Below, one piece after another: positions 37,201 through 50,000 of a DNA stretch of 64,000 nucleotides. Each line of letters opens with the position of its first letter. Position 1 is the first letter of the stretch. The position numbers and the translations under genes are program-made. Source of the DNA: Apostichopus japonicus (Eukaryota > Echinodermata > Holothuroidea > Aspidochirotida > Stichopodidae); the NCBI RefSeq assembly GCF_037975245.1, contig NC_092577.1:33252398-33316397 (forward strand). The letters run 5' to 3'. Below the pieces are notes generated by a model. The model saw only the letters and a list, made by a program, of their open reading frames with translations. It was not told where the DNA came from and did no database searches.

Positions 37201-38129
37201 ATGGAGGACAATGGTGTTTGCATCGATGCTTGTACATAACAGTAGTCAGGAAAGTCTTTGGGGATGGGACGATGAGTTTCACCATCAGCATTGTCATCTT
37301 CCTTCATCGCTATCTGAAGATCTTGATGAGACTGCCGTACATTTGTAAAATCTAGCAAACATTCCAGAAATATTCTGCTCCATTGCTACGGTGGATTTAG
37401 GTCGGACTCTGACATACGGCATTCTATGGTAGGAGCAATATCTTGCACTGTGAGAACATCCTGCAGCATGGGGGACAGGTCTAAGAAGTTTCTTGGAAAC
37501 CAGATGTCCTGAAAATTTTGTGTACGTTACTTTCACAAGCTCTGGAGAGGTACAATACAGGAGGCATCTCAAGATACTGAAAGTGTATGAAATTGTGACA
37601 ATGTGACCTATTGAGAGGCCCCCACCACCTATTGGGATAACTTAACAAATACGATTGAGTTGGAAATGACCGCGAATCCAGACTTGTAGTGACCCCTGAT
37701 TCATATTCTGACATAAGTTCCTGTTTACTCCTACTCACCCTTAAAGATATTACTGATGCTCATGGCAATTTTTTTGAAAACTTTGTGTACCTCCTATAGT
37801 ATACATCCTAGTGCATCCCAATGCTAGAAATAAGAGCTTGTACTGGAAATTTATTTTGGGAAGGGGGGGGGGGCATTAAGGGGACAACGATTTAACCTGT
37901 TCTGAGTACAGAGGATGTGGGAGAGGCTCATTTTTCTGTTGAGTACATGAGATTATTTTCTGGAGTCATAATTATTCCTTATTTTGTCAGGAGTACACAA
38001 TTTTCTTAATGAAGGATTAATGGATGGTTAAGGTTGCATATTCAACAGGGCTGATTAGATCTGGACACAGCACTATGCTTTGTACTGTTTTAACAACTTT
38101 TATTTACGTATTATGTAAAAGATTAAGTC

Positions 38130-38135
38130 ATTAAA
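38130..38135 (+). terminator. Candidate poly(A) signal of SF3B6
   Basis: ATTAAA followed within 30 bases by a T-rich stretch (near 38155-38172). It is about 0.9 kb past the stop codon. No canonical AATAAA lies closer on the plus strand. Unproven. Confidence 0.3.
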
Positions 38136-39841
38136 TAGATTTGAAAATTGATCAATTTTTGTCTTTTTCGTCCCAATTATCTGTTTGTCTTTACTATATT
38201 GTATCATTATCGTAGCTATTAGAGGCAGGTGCGTGGGGGGGGGGGGGATGCAAGGTTGAATTAATGATCACACCTGCTCACATGCCATTAGTACACTAAG
38301 ATATTCATCACCTCCCCAAAACTGATGAAGAGTGATGTGCTTACACCGGGCAGGCCGCTGCCCCACCCCCCCCCTTCCTGGCAGTTTTGAATGCCACCCA
38401 GCAGTTTTCAAACACTACTTGAAATTTATGCCTGCCACACTATTTTTGATGATAAATTTCACAAAGTAAGGAACGGACATTGAACAGTTATGGGAAAGGC
38501 CAGCAGGCAAATCAAGGACTTTATAAAGGAGGCATTGTGGCCCTGGGGTGGTTTAAGTCGACTCCCATGCAGGGGGAGGGGGTCCTCTCCCAGAAGAGAA
38601 AAATATATATATTGTTAAGTCTTTATATATTTGTCATATTGAGACACTAAATTAGGTCAAAATGCAAGGTGCTAATCAATGTATATTGATGGTAGGTTGA
38701 AAATGGGATATACATCTGTAGGAGTGGTTATCCCTCCCTCCCTCCTCCCCTCCCTAGCAAACACCACTGCATGGAACTCTGGCTCTATGATGATATTGAT
38801 TACAGACTACTTTGAAAGCTGCAACTTTTGTAAGTGAAAGCCATATCACACATCCCACTTTAAAGAACAAACTGAAGCCTATCAAGACAACCTTGACTGA
38901 TCTCTTGCACTTTTGTTGGTTCCTTTTATAAATTTATTCCTGCCGTTGGAAAAGAAGCATCACATGAAGTCATGATAACAGTGTGATTGTAGGCAACCTG
39001 TCAAAAGTGAAAGGTATGGTATAGTCTGTACAGATTGGTATCAGTCGGTGTGTATTATAATGTACAAAAAAAGTAAAAATGCTAGATAACGGAAGAAAGT
39101 AGTCTCCAAATCGACATAAACTTTATTTTCACCCCAACAAAAAGAGCGAGTTCAACTCAAGTAAAGGGAGGTTCATATAATAACTTTTTCTCCTTAATAA
39201 TCTTTAGGTACAATACACGATTTGACTTTGTCAAATAGTTAAAAAAAAAAAATTAATAATATGCTGACCTGTTTTAAAATTTTGTTAGAAACTGGTGTGG
39301 AAGACCACAAGGAAGGACCTGGCATGATGTCAGTTTTAAGACTGATACCATTAACGGCAGGTCATCTTTTTTAGGCATTAGATTTATTCCGTAACAAGTA
39401 CGAGTCCAAACTTCCTTCGAGTTGGAACGGGTGCAACTCTGATCAAAAGGATCTCTTTGCATATACTTGCCACTCGTTAAACGTAATGGTTAAAAGCTTG
39501 ATAATTATGAAACTTGATAATACTCAATGATAATACTACAAGGCAAAACCTTTGAATCTCATCATTACTGTGTATTTATCATAACAATGGAAATGATTTG
39601 CACAAGCCCTAGGGCAGTGGTCGGCAAGTCATACAACCCTAAAACTACCCCCAACTCTTTTCTCTTAACAGTGAGCTTTGAAAAGTACCTTCAGGAACTT
39701 CCAGCATGACAAAATCTTTTTTTTTAATTCCCACTCATAACTGCAAAGCAAGGCTTCAGTATTCATCACCTGTTAACTTGCAAGTTTATTTTCAAACTTT
39801 CTTCAAATTTCTTTGGCATTAAACCGTCGGATGATAAAATC

Positions 39842-39847
39842 TTTATT
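39842..39847 (-). terminator. Candidate poly(A) signal of DLAT
   Basis: AATAAA on the minus strand, about 1.2 kb past the DLAT stop. A further AATAAA lies at 39122-39127. Either could be used. Confidence 0.3.
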
Positions 39848-41071
39848 ACAATTGTGTACACATTCCAATAAATTCTTCAATACAGAAGGATCAAGTTAAG
39901 AAACAGAATGAGTCTATTCCTTAGAATTTAAAAAAAACATTCATTTCCATTTGTTATTGCTGTTATTAATATTTTTAAAGATATTTTTCTTGAAATTGTG
40001 GAGGTAGAGCTGTGTTTGTAGATGCTGATTAGTGTTCTGAACTTAACAGGTAATAACAGGTTTAAAAACAAATACAAACAGAGGCATCAATATTAGTATT
40101 AGCACAACTGCAGTCGCAAGGGTTAGAGGTACTGTTCCCATATAAACATTTTGGCAAACAGAAATTGTTTGACTGACAAAAATATCGATAATGTTACACC
40201 AAACACTTCACAAATTGCATGAAGTGAAAAGGTGAACAACATTTTGTATAAAGTTTACAAACAAGGATACCATGATTACAACAAAAAGCACCATAAACAT
40301 GGTCATAAGAGTAACTGGGTTTGAGAGGGGAGGGGTGGAGGGGAAAGGGAGTGCAGAGGCTGCCACAATGCAGAAATAGCTTTAAATATGTGGGCCAGTA
40401 AAGTCCACTATGGGGAATGCAAAGTTCTTAAGCTTCCGGCAATCTTCCTCTGTACCCAATATTCTATTCCTAAATAAAATTGGCCTTATATACCTCTGAA
40501 CATCAAAAAATGATGGCATATTATGAATGGAGAGAATAAAATATAAAAATAATGATCACAACAGCTTTTCCATACATAAAGGGGGGGGGGGTGCAGGGGG
40601 CGCGTAGGCTTTGCAATCATCCTGTTAGTTTCAGGTGTCACCAAACACCCCTTGTGAGAGAGTTATCTTATTAAGAGTTGGGACAGAGGTGAAAAATTTT
40701 ACTGAAAAGTAATTTAGAAAAAGAGATTTATAGTTGAACATACCAAGCTCAATTTTTGGGGCCAAATACTGGCTAAATCGTTACCATACCTCCAACGATG
40801 ATTCCTCCTGAGCTTATACATAAATTACAATGGCCCGAATCATAATCAGCACAAAGATTGGCCAAAGCAAGGGACTTCTTGTACCAGAACTCGATTGAAT
40901 TTTATGGGAAAGCATTTCTGCAGCTTAACGTGGATCTCCTTTCCGTTACGGGCCGTATTGGGTAAACCTCTCAGTTATTACTCCTTTGTTGGGCAGTATC
41001 ACTTCATTTCACATTTTCCTCTAACTCGGGTGAGTTTTGCAAGATAAATTCTTTAGATGGTCTAACCGGGC

Positions 41072-44000
41072 CTATAAGAGCATGGTGTGAGGTTTCTGTA
41101 GGAAACCCTTGAAATGTTGCAGCCACTGGGCACCGACCGCACCGTCGACCACGCGATGGTCGCAGGCAAGAGTAGCACTGAAGACATTAGCTGCTCGGTA
41201 CCTGTTGAGGAAAATGAGTCGGAATGTTGTAATGTAAAAACACAGAGGAAAAAGAAACAGACAGAACCAGTTTGAAGCAAGGGTAAAAGAGAAATACAGG
41301 ATTGGAAATTTATTTTATCAACATATCCTTGACGAGCAAACTACTATTTTCAGGACTTAAATCAGCAACATGAGGATAAAATATCCTGACCTCTATGATG
41401 GTTTCAACCCCTTCGAACCATCATATATTTTCTCCTATAGAGGTGCCATTCAATCATCTTTACGGGGACATTTGGAATTTTGTAAAAATGTCCACATCGA
41501 TGTTGCCATTGTCATCAAAATAATTCAGCTATTGAACACAAACAGTTTGGAATACCTTCCTTTTCTTCTCTCTAAAATGATCTCCAAAATACACGACGAA
41601 ATTACACCAAACTATCACTCATCTGTCTTCAATGGCTGATAGTAAACAGCTTTTGAATATAAAACCACCAAATCTGCAAATTCTTAGCGGTAGGCACCAA
41701 GTCCTGGATTTATAGTATAATGCTTTAATGTAGTGTTGCAATACTTGTATCTTTCAGATCATCTAGAGAAGGATGAAACACCTCTGCACTCATCGTTTTA
41801 ATTACACCTGGGAAGAATGTGAACGGGTACCTCGAATAGGAAATAGAGTTGACGTGGTTAGGAAGTACACTCGATGGGCACAATTAACTGTTCTTAATGA
41901 AAGATAAGAAGCTACTTTCAAGCAGAATATCAGGGTTTCACTTGACTTCTTCAATCACGCTTTTTAGAAGCACGAACATGGATATATGACAGCATATCTA
42001 GCAGAAATGGGTTTCTGACCCTTTAATGATGGAAATCAGGCTTAAAAAAGCATTAACACAGATATCCTACAGCATATCAAGCAGGAGTGTTTCTGACCCT
42101 TCAACGATAAAAATCAGGCATAAAGAAGCACGAACACAGGATATATGACAGCATATCTAGCAGAAATGGATTTCTGACCCTTCAACGATAGAAATCAGGC
42201 TTAAAGAAGCACGAACACAGGATATATGACAGCATATCAAGCAACAGTGTTTCTGACGCTTCAACGATATAAATATTTAGCAAAATCAGGTGAAAATGAA
42301 AAAATATTCTGATCAAGAAGAACAGATTATTACTGTATTAAAGCTCTGGAAAAAACCAAACTCGAAAAGAAAATAGCTGCTTTATTTTGTTCAACAATGT
42401 GAACACATAAGTAAAACTCAAAGGCATCCCTTTAATAATAATCATAATTAACAGTTCTTATTTAGCGCAACTTACAATAAAGTCTCGCCGCGCTGTACTT
42501 AACCCTGGTCATTGGTAACTTGTCACACCTACACACCAAAGTGTGCACAATTCAAACAATCTCTCCTGGGGCACCACAGCCACGTGTCCCCTGGGGGACT
42601 TCCCATAGGGTGCAGCCACAAACCGGCACACGCAACTATATTTACAAGTCACCTCGCAAGTCCCCAATTATACACCTGGGTGAACAGAGGCAATGGAGAC
42701 AAAGTGCCTTGCCCAAGGACACAACGAATGATCTGGCCAGGGCTCGAACCTGTAATCCTTAGATCACAAGTCCACTGCCTTAACCAATTGACCACAACGC
42801 CCTGTAAAACTCCTTACCCTTCCTCGGATTCATCGTCTGGGACAAAGGTCTCCCTAAGAGCCCCCATGGCCAAGGAGCAAGCCTGAGGTGGCGTAATTAC
42901 ACTGCCACAAGTTTTAACACCAAAGCTGCTGAGATCTGTCACGGTGAAAGTACCTCCCTGGGAAGAAGCAGAAGAAAGAAAAAAAAAAACAAGAAGTATT
43001 TTCATGATCAGCTTGAAATGTTGGGGTAGAATTCCATATAAAATATTACCTCTTCTGAGAACCCATTCATGTGATGATCAAGGTAAATACAAGCCTTGTA
43101 CCTTGCACAACAGCATCAAGTATAAAATATAAGAAAAGGACTACCATTAATAATTTTTTTAATTTTTAATTTTATAACTACCAGTAAAAAGTTCCAAGTC
43201 ACTTTACATGTACTTAATCTTGTACCAGAATCCATTCTGGACTTTGAAAATTCCCCAAGAGTTAGTACAATTCTGTTAGGAATAGAACAGGCTCAGAGAA
43301 CTAAGCTCAAATACAGGTATCTAGTCAATACAGGTCTGGTATCCTTGTCCAGTACTGCTAAGAGATTGATAAAGCAGGCAGGTAACTTTCCAACCCTGGG
43401 ACCCTCAGTTACGTCCCCATCTCAGGGAAATAATTTACTGTCCCAAGTCTCTCTGGCATTTTGGAAGGCCCCATAACATTCTCGCACAATATACTCCGGT
43501 GCCTGGGTACAAAGACTGCACTACACAAATTCTCGTTTCTTCCTTCTTGTTTTCAAACTGTTATTCTATCGTTCTAACTCAAAGTTCCGTTCCATTTAAC
43601 TGAGTAAATATTGCATGTACTCTTCTTCATTCGAGATAGTTCCTGCATGATCTATATCGCTGACATAAGTGCAGTACGCAAACATAAATATTATACTAAT
43701 CAATGAGCTATTTTCTGGAAAGGAACAGGAAATAAAAGCTATATGGGACAGACTTGGCAACCACAGAAGAATAATGAGCGAGTACTTGACCTTTGAGGGA
43801 GTCCTAGGCAACTACTCTGCTCTAATGGACTGGGAAACTGGACAGCTTCCAAACCATACCTGTATTGATCTGAATGCAATCATTAAAACAGGCCAAACCG
43901 ATATCGCCAACCTATTGTAAATGGTCCCATCAACTATTGAGTGGAAGGTAGCTTCAATCACATAAGCACAATAAAATCATAATAACAAAAAAAGGAAGGA

Positions 44001-47000
44001 AAAAAATGGGAAACTTTTTCTATTTTAAAAAGATTCACCTTTCATGATTTGCTTTAAATACAAACTTGCATCATTTAGGGTTAGAACTCTTGAGACTTTT
44101 GCAGATATCACCTTACCTGGTAATCCTCAGGTTGAAGCATCCCATCAGACAACTTCTTGTTAAGCAAAGACAGCTCTTCACTGATGGTAGCAAGCCCCTA
44201 CAGGAAAAAACCGAGTACATGGAAGAATTATAGAACAATCATTCATTTGTGTTAAAAAATATCATTAATTTTGCTTCTTTATAATACCAATCATGCTTTC
44301 AACACAAGAGCATAACAGGCAATTTGATTCCTTGCTTAGTGGTATATTAGAGCGTTGTATGTCATCACCCAATATCATAATACTGATGCCCCATGTATCG
44401 GCTATTAACCAAGAACTGTATTCCAAGTTTGCTATACAACCCGAGTTAAGCTTGTGGAGATATTGCCATTTTCAAAGTTTGGCCTCTCCCAAATATTTGG
44501 CCTTACAAAATTTTGCAACCAAATGGTCCCAAACATATTGGGCCCCACAAATTTGGGCCCAAAGAATGTGTCTTTAGATGAAGTTTGAGGTGGAAATAAA
44601 ATTTGGGCCCACCCAGCCCCAAGAATAGACCCCGGAAGTATTTGGACCACAGATGGCCTACATTTCCAGCTATTAACCAACAACTGGATCCCAAGTTTGG
44701 CAACGATCCAACTTAAGGTTGCAGTGTTATTTGCAAGGTAAACAAAATATGGGCCCAAATGGTCCCAAACACATTGACCCAACAAATTTGGGCTCAATGA
44801 ATGTGTCCCAAATGTAATCAAGGTGGAAATAAAATATGGGCCCACTTAGTTTAATTAGTAATAAAGCGACTATTTCTTTGCGGGTTTGTGATAGCAAACA
44901 CTGATCTTAATGCTACTGCCCAAAGACCAAGGATTTAGTCCAGTGGATAGAGGTACTGGCATTAGAAGCAATGAAACCTAGCAACTGGGAGGTTGTGCTT
45001 CATCGCAAACAAAATATGAAAGTGATAAATCAGGGGAGAGGAACCAAATCTCACTGAAGAGTTGCACCTTTCATGTTCTACTATGGTGGCAGTGGTGGGT
45101 TATGTAATGATACACTGTTATGTGTATTGTACTGTTATAGCATGTCCTACTATGGTGGCAGCAGTGGGTTATGTAACGATATACTTGTCTTTTGCAATGT
45201 TTAAGGGTGTCCTACTATGGTGGCAGCAGTGGGTTATGTAACGATACACTTATGTCTATTGCAACTGTTTTAGGTTGTCCTACTATGGTGGCAGCAGTGG
45301 GTTATGTAATGATACACTGTTATGTCTATTGTGCCATTTAAGAGTGTCCTACTTTGGTGGCAGAAGTGGGTTATGTAATGATACACTGTTATGTTTATTG
45401 CACTGTTTTAGTCTGTCCTACTATGGTGGCAGCTGTGGCTTATGTAATGATACACTGTTATGTTTAGTCAAATTGCACATATGGCAAGGATTTACTTAGT
45501 TCACTAAGCTGACACCACCACAACAGTCCTCAGTACCTACAGAATGACTACGGTAATAATACGAAAAAAAAACACAAACACATGTATTCAATGAACCACC
45601 TATGAATAAGGTCATAAGGATCTTGAATTCATCCATTGTTTCTAGATACTTTCAATGCTATCTATATTTTCTAGAAAAGAAGTTGTCCCATGGTGCCTCA
45701 GTCCGTGGGATAACAAAAACTTTGAATCCCAATGAGACCACACTCTGATTTGTTTTGCTGTCAAGGTATATATTTTCTAACTGTCTTCTTAATTTAAGTA
45801 TCAAATTAATATAATATATATGATTTTTTATATAGCGCTTTATACCAGCAATAGGTCTCAAAGGGCTTTACAGACGTTATATTACCCCTGGTCAATGATA
45901 ACCTTGTCCCAGAGACAATCCCGCCAGGCGGCTGTAGTTATATACTGCGCCCAATGACAAGTTACCTCACAGGTTCCCATTTAACCCCTGGGTTGAGAGA
46001 GGCAAGTGAGATAAAGCATCTTGCCCAAGGACGCAACGTAATGAACTAGGCAGGAATCGAACCAGCAATCCTTGGATTACGAGTCCGACGCCTTAGCCAA
46101 TTGGCCACCACGCTCTCACTATTATCTCAAATTAAGTACAGGTGTACTCGGTGACTCACCTTTGTGTCAGCACCAGATACAACAGGGCCAATCTGACCTC
46201 CGTCAGACTGCATGGTAAAATTAACGTCGACATGAACAAATCTGAAGAAGAAAGAAACGTACAAGTGCGACTTCATTGTATCTACGTGGTGGAAAAATTG
46301 AATACATTTTATTAATTTGTCAATTACAGTTATTTACAGTTAATACAGTGTATCATTACATAACCCACTACTGCCACCATACATAAAATGAATACATCGT
46401 TGAAAAAGAATGACGTCTGCGTCGTTCGATGAACCCTCTGAGGGGAGTGGGACAAGTGGTAGCTTGAGGTGGAATGTTTCTCAGTGTTTTCCGTCACGGA
46501 TGTATTCATTTGAATTCAAAAGTCATGTGATATCTAAGGACAAAAATTTGTTACTTGAGGCAATCGACCGACAGATGAAAATGATTATATATAATTTTTT
46601 GGGAGGTATGTACACAAGCAAGGGTCATGTGGATTTTAGTTGGCACATTTGAAATATTCTGATTTCTCTGTCTTTTTTATGTTTCTATTTGTTTTAGGTT
46701 TTGTAAAGCGCCTAGAGGCCTTTTGGTATTTGGCGCTATGTTAAGAACTTATATATTATTATTATTATTATTATATTATATCAATTCTGTTTTTTTTTCT
46801 GTCTCTCTTTATCTTTTTGGTCTACAGATGTGGACACTATTTTACACTGAACAGACTTAACTTCACTTTTAAAGCAAAACATTTGAGAGTATGGATTACA
46901 AAAGAAAGAGACACGTTCTGCTATGGTTAACCATCAGTTTTTAGGTTGGTTCGCACAAGGATAAAATAACAAATACGGCTACTAAAAAGAATGCAGCAGT

Positions 47001-50000
47001 CGTCACTCGAGTGAATCCTTCGGAGAGTGAAACACGTTGAGATGGCAACTAAGAAACAAACCCAGAGCTGCTGGAAATTTAATCAGTGAATATGAAAGAC
47101 AACAAGGTCTCTTTTTCTGTCTTCTTTTGATTATAAATATAGAAACCTCAACCAAACTGCTTCTTTTTTGGTGTGTGTATTCATGCAGACAGTTTTTAAG
47201 GTGAAATATGTCAACAAATTCTGTCTGATTCTCAAATTTGAAGAAAGAGGTACATACTGTCTGATTGCTTCACCCATCCAGGATGAATTAGCTGCAGGGA
47301 CTTTATGACAAGCGAGGGCAGCTGCTTTAATGACAAAGTGATGTAGCTGTAGGCATGCTTCATCGCCTTCCACTTCTTGATTAAGATCCTCTGCCAATCT
47401 GGATGAGGAAAACATGAGAAATCATATTTAGTTAGAAGAAAGTGCCGCAAGAAAGACAGAAAGTCCAACAAGGTTTCATAAACCTTTAAGTGCTTTCAAT
47501 TTTTTGTTCTTCATTTTTTTTTTTGTCATCGTCATCTTTAACGGGGGTACAAATCCATGCATGTGTCAGTCGTTCAGCGCGGACGACCTATGCATATGTA
47601 AAATCATTTCACCCAGTATGCGTGTCTGGTAGAGCACATGCATACTGAGTGTCTGGTAAAGTAATTTTGTAAGCTATATTCATTCATAGTCGATGAATTA
47701 TCCAGGAGGAATGTAGAAAAAATAAATCTGCTGGACCGATATAATGACAATCATGAAATGATCCAGGTGTGCTGGACCATCCTGTATTGAACCTGAAATC
47801 CTATTAAACTGTTGTTTTTAAAATAAACTTCTGACTTAAAATATGAAGGATAGGATAGGGTATTATACGGTAGGGTAGGACAAGATAGGGTAGGATAGGG
47901 TAGGATAGGACAGGGTATGATAGGGTAGGGTAGGATAAGACAGGGTAGGATAGGGCAGGATCGGATAGGATAGGACAGGGTAGGATAGGGTATGTTAGGG
48001 TAGGGTAGGATAGTGTAGCATAGGACAGGGTAGGATAGGGTATTATATGGTAGGGTAGGATATGGTAGGACAAGATAGGGTAGGATAGGGTATGATAAGG
48101 TATGGTAGGGTAGGATAGGATAGGGTATGATAGGGTAGGATAGGGTAGGATAGGACAGGAGTCTTGGGAATAGGTAAATTATCACATGAGACAAATCTTT
48201 TAAAATAACTGAGACAGAGGGTTTCACGTACAGTAGTAATTTATCAGCTTCGATGTCCACCGTCAAGAAATAATGAGGCACCGTTTGTTTGGAGTAGACC
48301 GCCCTTTGTGCTAGCTCCTATGAATGACAACGAAAGCAAAACTGGATTGTTAGATACAATGGATAACCATTGAAAAACAAGACATGTCAAAACAAGACGG
48401 TCAAGAAATAGTAAGGGACAGCCTGTTTGGAGTAGACCGCCCTCAGTGCTAGCTCCGATACATGACAACGATAGCAAATCTGAATTCTAAATATAACGGA
48501 TAACTATTGATGAAAAATAATACATACATGTAATAGATCAGTGGATACCAAATGGAAGGCTGTGGAAAGTAAACTCCAGTTAATCCTTAGAGTGAGAGAG
48601 AGATGAAAGAGGACAAAAATCGGGTCAGCACCTGATTGAGAAGAAGAGTGTGGAGGAAGTGGGGGTGTGGGGTTGGAGGAAGTGTGTGTGTGGGGGGGTG
48701 TGGGGGGATACATTGGTAAAGGTTATTAACTGTTTCTAAGGTGCTTAGACTTTCTTAACGGGATGGCTACAAAGATGTGGTGACTGTGTAAGGGTCGAGG
48801 TATCTGACATAACTTGAATACAACGCTAGGTACAACCACAGATCAACAGCGGTGAGGCTCACCTGTCGATACTGGTCCACTGGTAAGTCGATGTAAGGGC
48901 CGGTGGTGGCTACCGGACCTCCTCCAGATTGCACAACGGGTACAGCAGCAGAGGGTACAAACGACTCGATGTCCTGTTTCCTGATCCGGCCTCTTGGACC
49001 ACTGCCAGTAACCGTCTAAGGAAGAGTGGAGGACAAAAAAGGGTTACACGGGTGGATCCTCCCGCATGACAGAAACGGAGAATTGTTTGTACGATGTTTA
49101 AAGATGACAAAAAACATAAATACGAAACAGATCAGCTCTTTCTTGTATTATGAAGCATCCTTGGAAAACTGTTGTTGGTGTTCCCACGATGAACAAAATA
49201 AATGAGACAACTTTCTTTCTTTCTTAGTTGATTACTTTCCTCCGTGTTTATTTTTCCGTCTCAAAAACTTTTTCAAAACATCTGATCTCCCACCTCGATT
49301 GCCACACGTTTAAGTTCCTATGATTAACATACATCATTTTACAAGGTCAATTACACATATGCTCTGTTAATAATTTTAATATCTCTCCTAATATTTTTTA
49401 ATTATTTTTATTTAACCAATCCTTCAGAAGTTCAGAACAGTTGGTGTATGAGCTAGGGTGCTTCAATAGAATTTAAAACTGATTAAAACAGAGTGAGGAC
49501 ATGAACAATAAGCAGACAAAAAGGAAACCAAACTTAAACAAGAGCATCAATGATGCAGTATCTCAATACTGGAAGTTCTAATTTCGATTCCTAGTTTTAT
49601 ATCTTTGCTCTGTCTCTACAATTATCAATATCAATATATATAATATCTTTGGTCATATAGTTTGACGTCAATGACAACAGTCAAATAAGAAGAGGCGAAC
49701 AACTCGACCATATTCTTTATGCCCACCTTGAGAAAGCTAGGCCTATCGACCTACTGTACGTTACTGTAGACTGTAGTGGTGACTACCATCAAAACTGTGT
49801 ACACTTCCAAGTATCAAAACAACCCACGTTTTTCCTTCTCAATAATTTTGACATGAAGATTTCGTGGATTTATGACTTGGAAAAAATAATGTACAAGTAG
49901 ATTACAAGTTTTTAATTGAAAGTGATGGGTGGCCTCCTCCTCTCCTTATAGCCACCCCAGTTCTTCTCCATTTTAGTATTTTCTTTTAATTCTTTGAATA

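Larger units (their letters stand above)
37201..41071. other. Convergent intergenic region between SF3B6 and DLAT
   Basis: Holds the 3' untranslated regions of two convergent genes. Runs of 9-13 G or C occur near 37866, 38237, 38366 and 40581, with several polypurine/polypyrimidine patches (38730-38760, 40330-40350). No further gene was recognised. Confidence 0.5.

Noticed and set aside
42512-42886. 124-codon plus-strand frame
   Set aside because: It covers the antisense of a SINE and DLAT exon 12, with no domain.
46010-46115. Functional tRNA gene
   Set aside because: A and B boxes are good but the acceptor stem does not pair, and the sequence continues into a SINE body present in two copies.
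47751-48281. 176-codon minus-strand frame of Tyr-Pro-Leu-Ser repeats
   Set aside because: It reads through the TAGGG minisatellite; only its first part is real, as DLAT exon 8.
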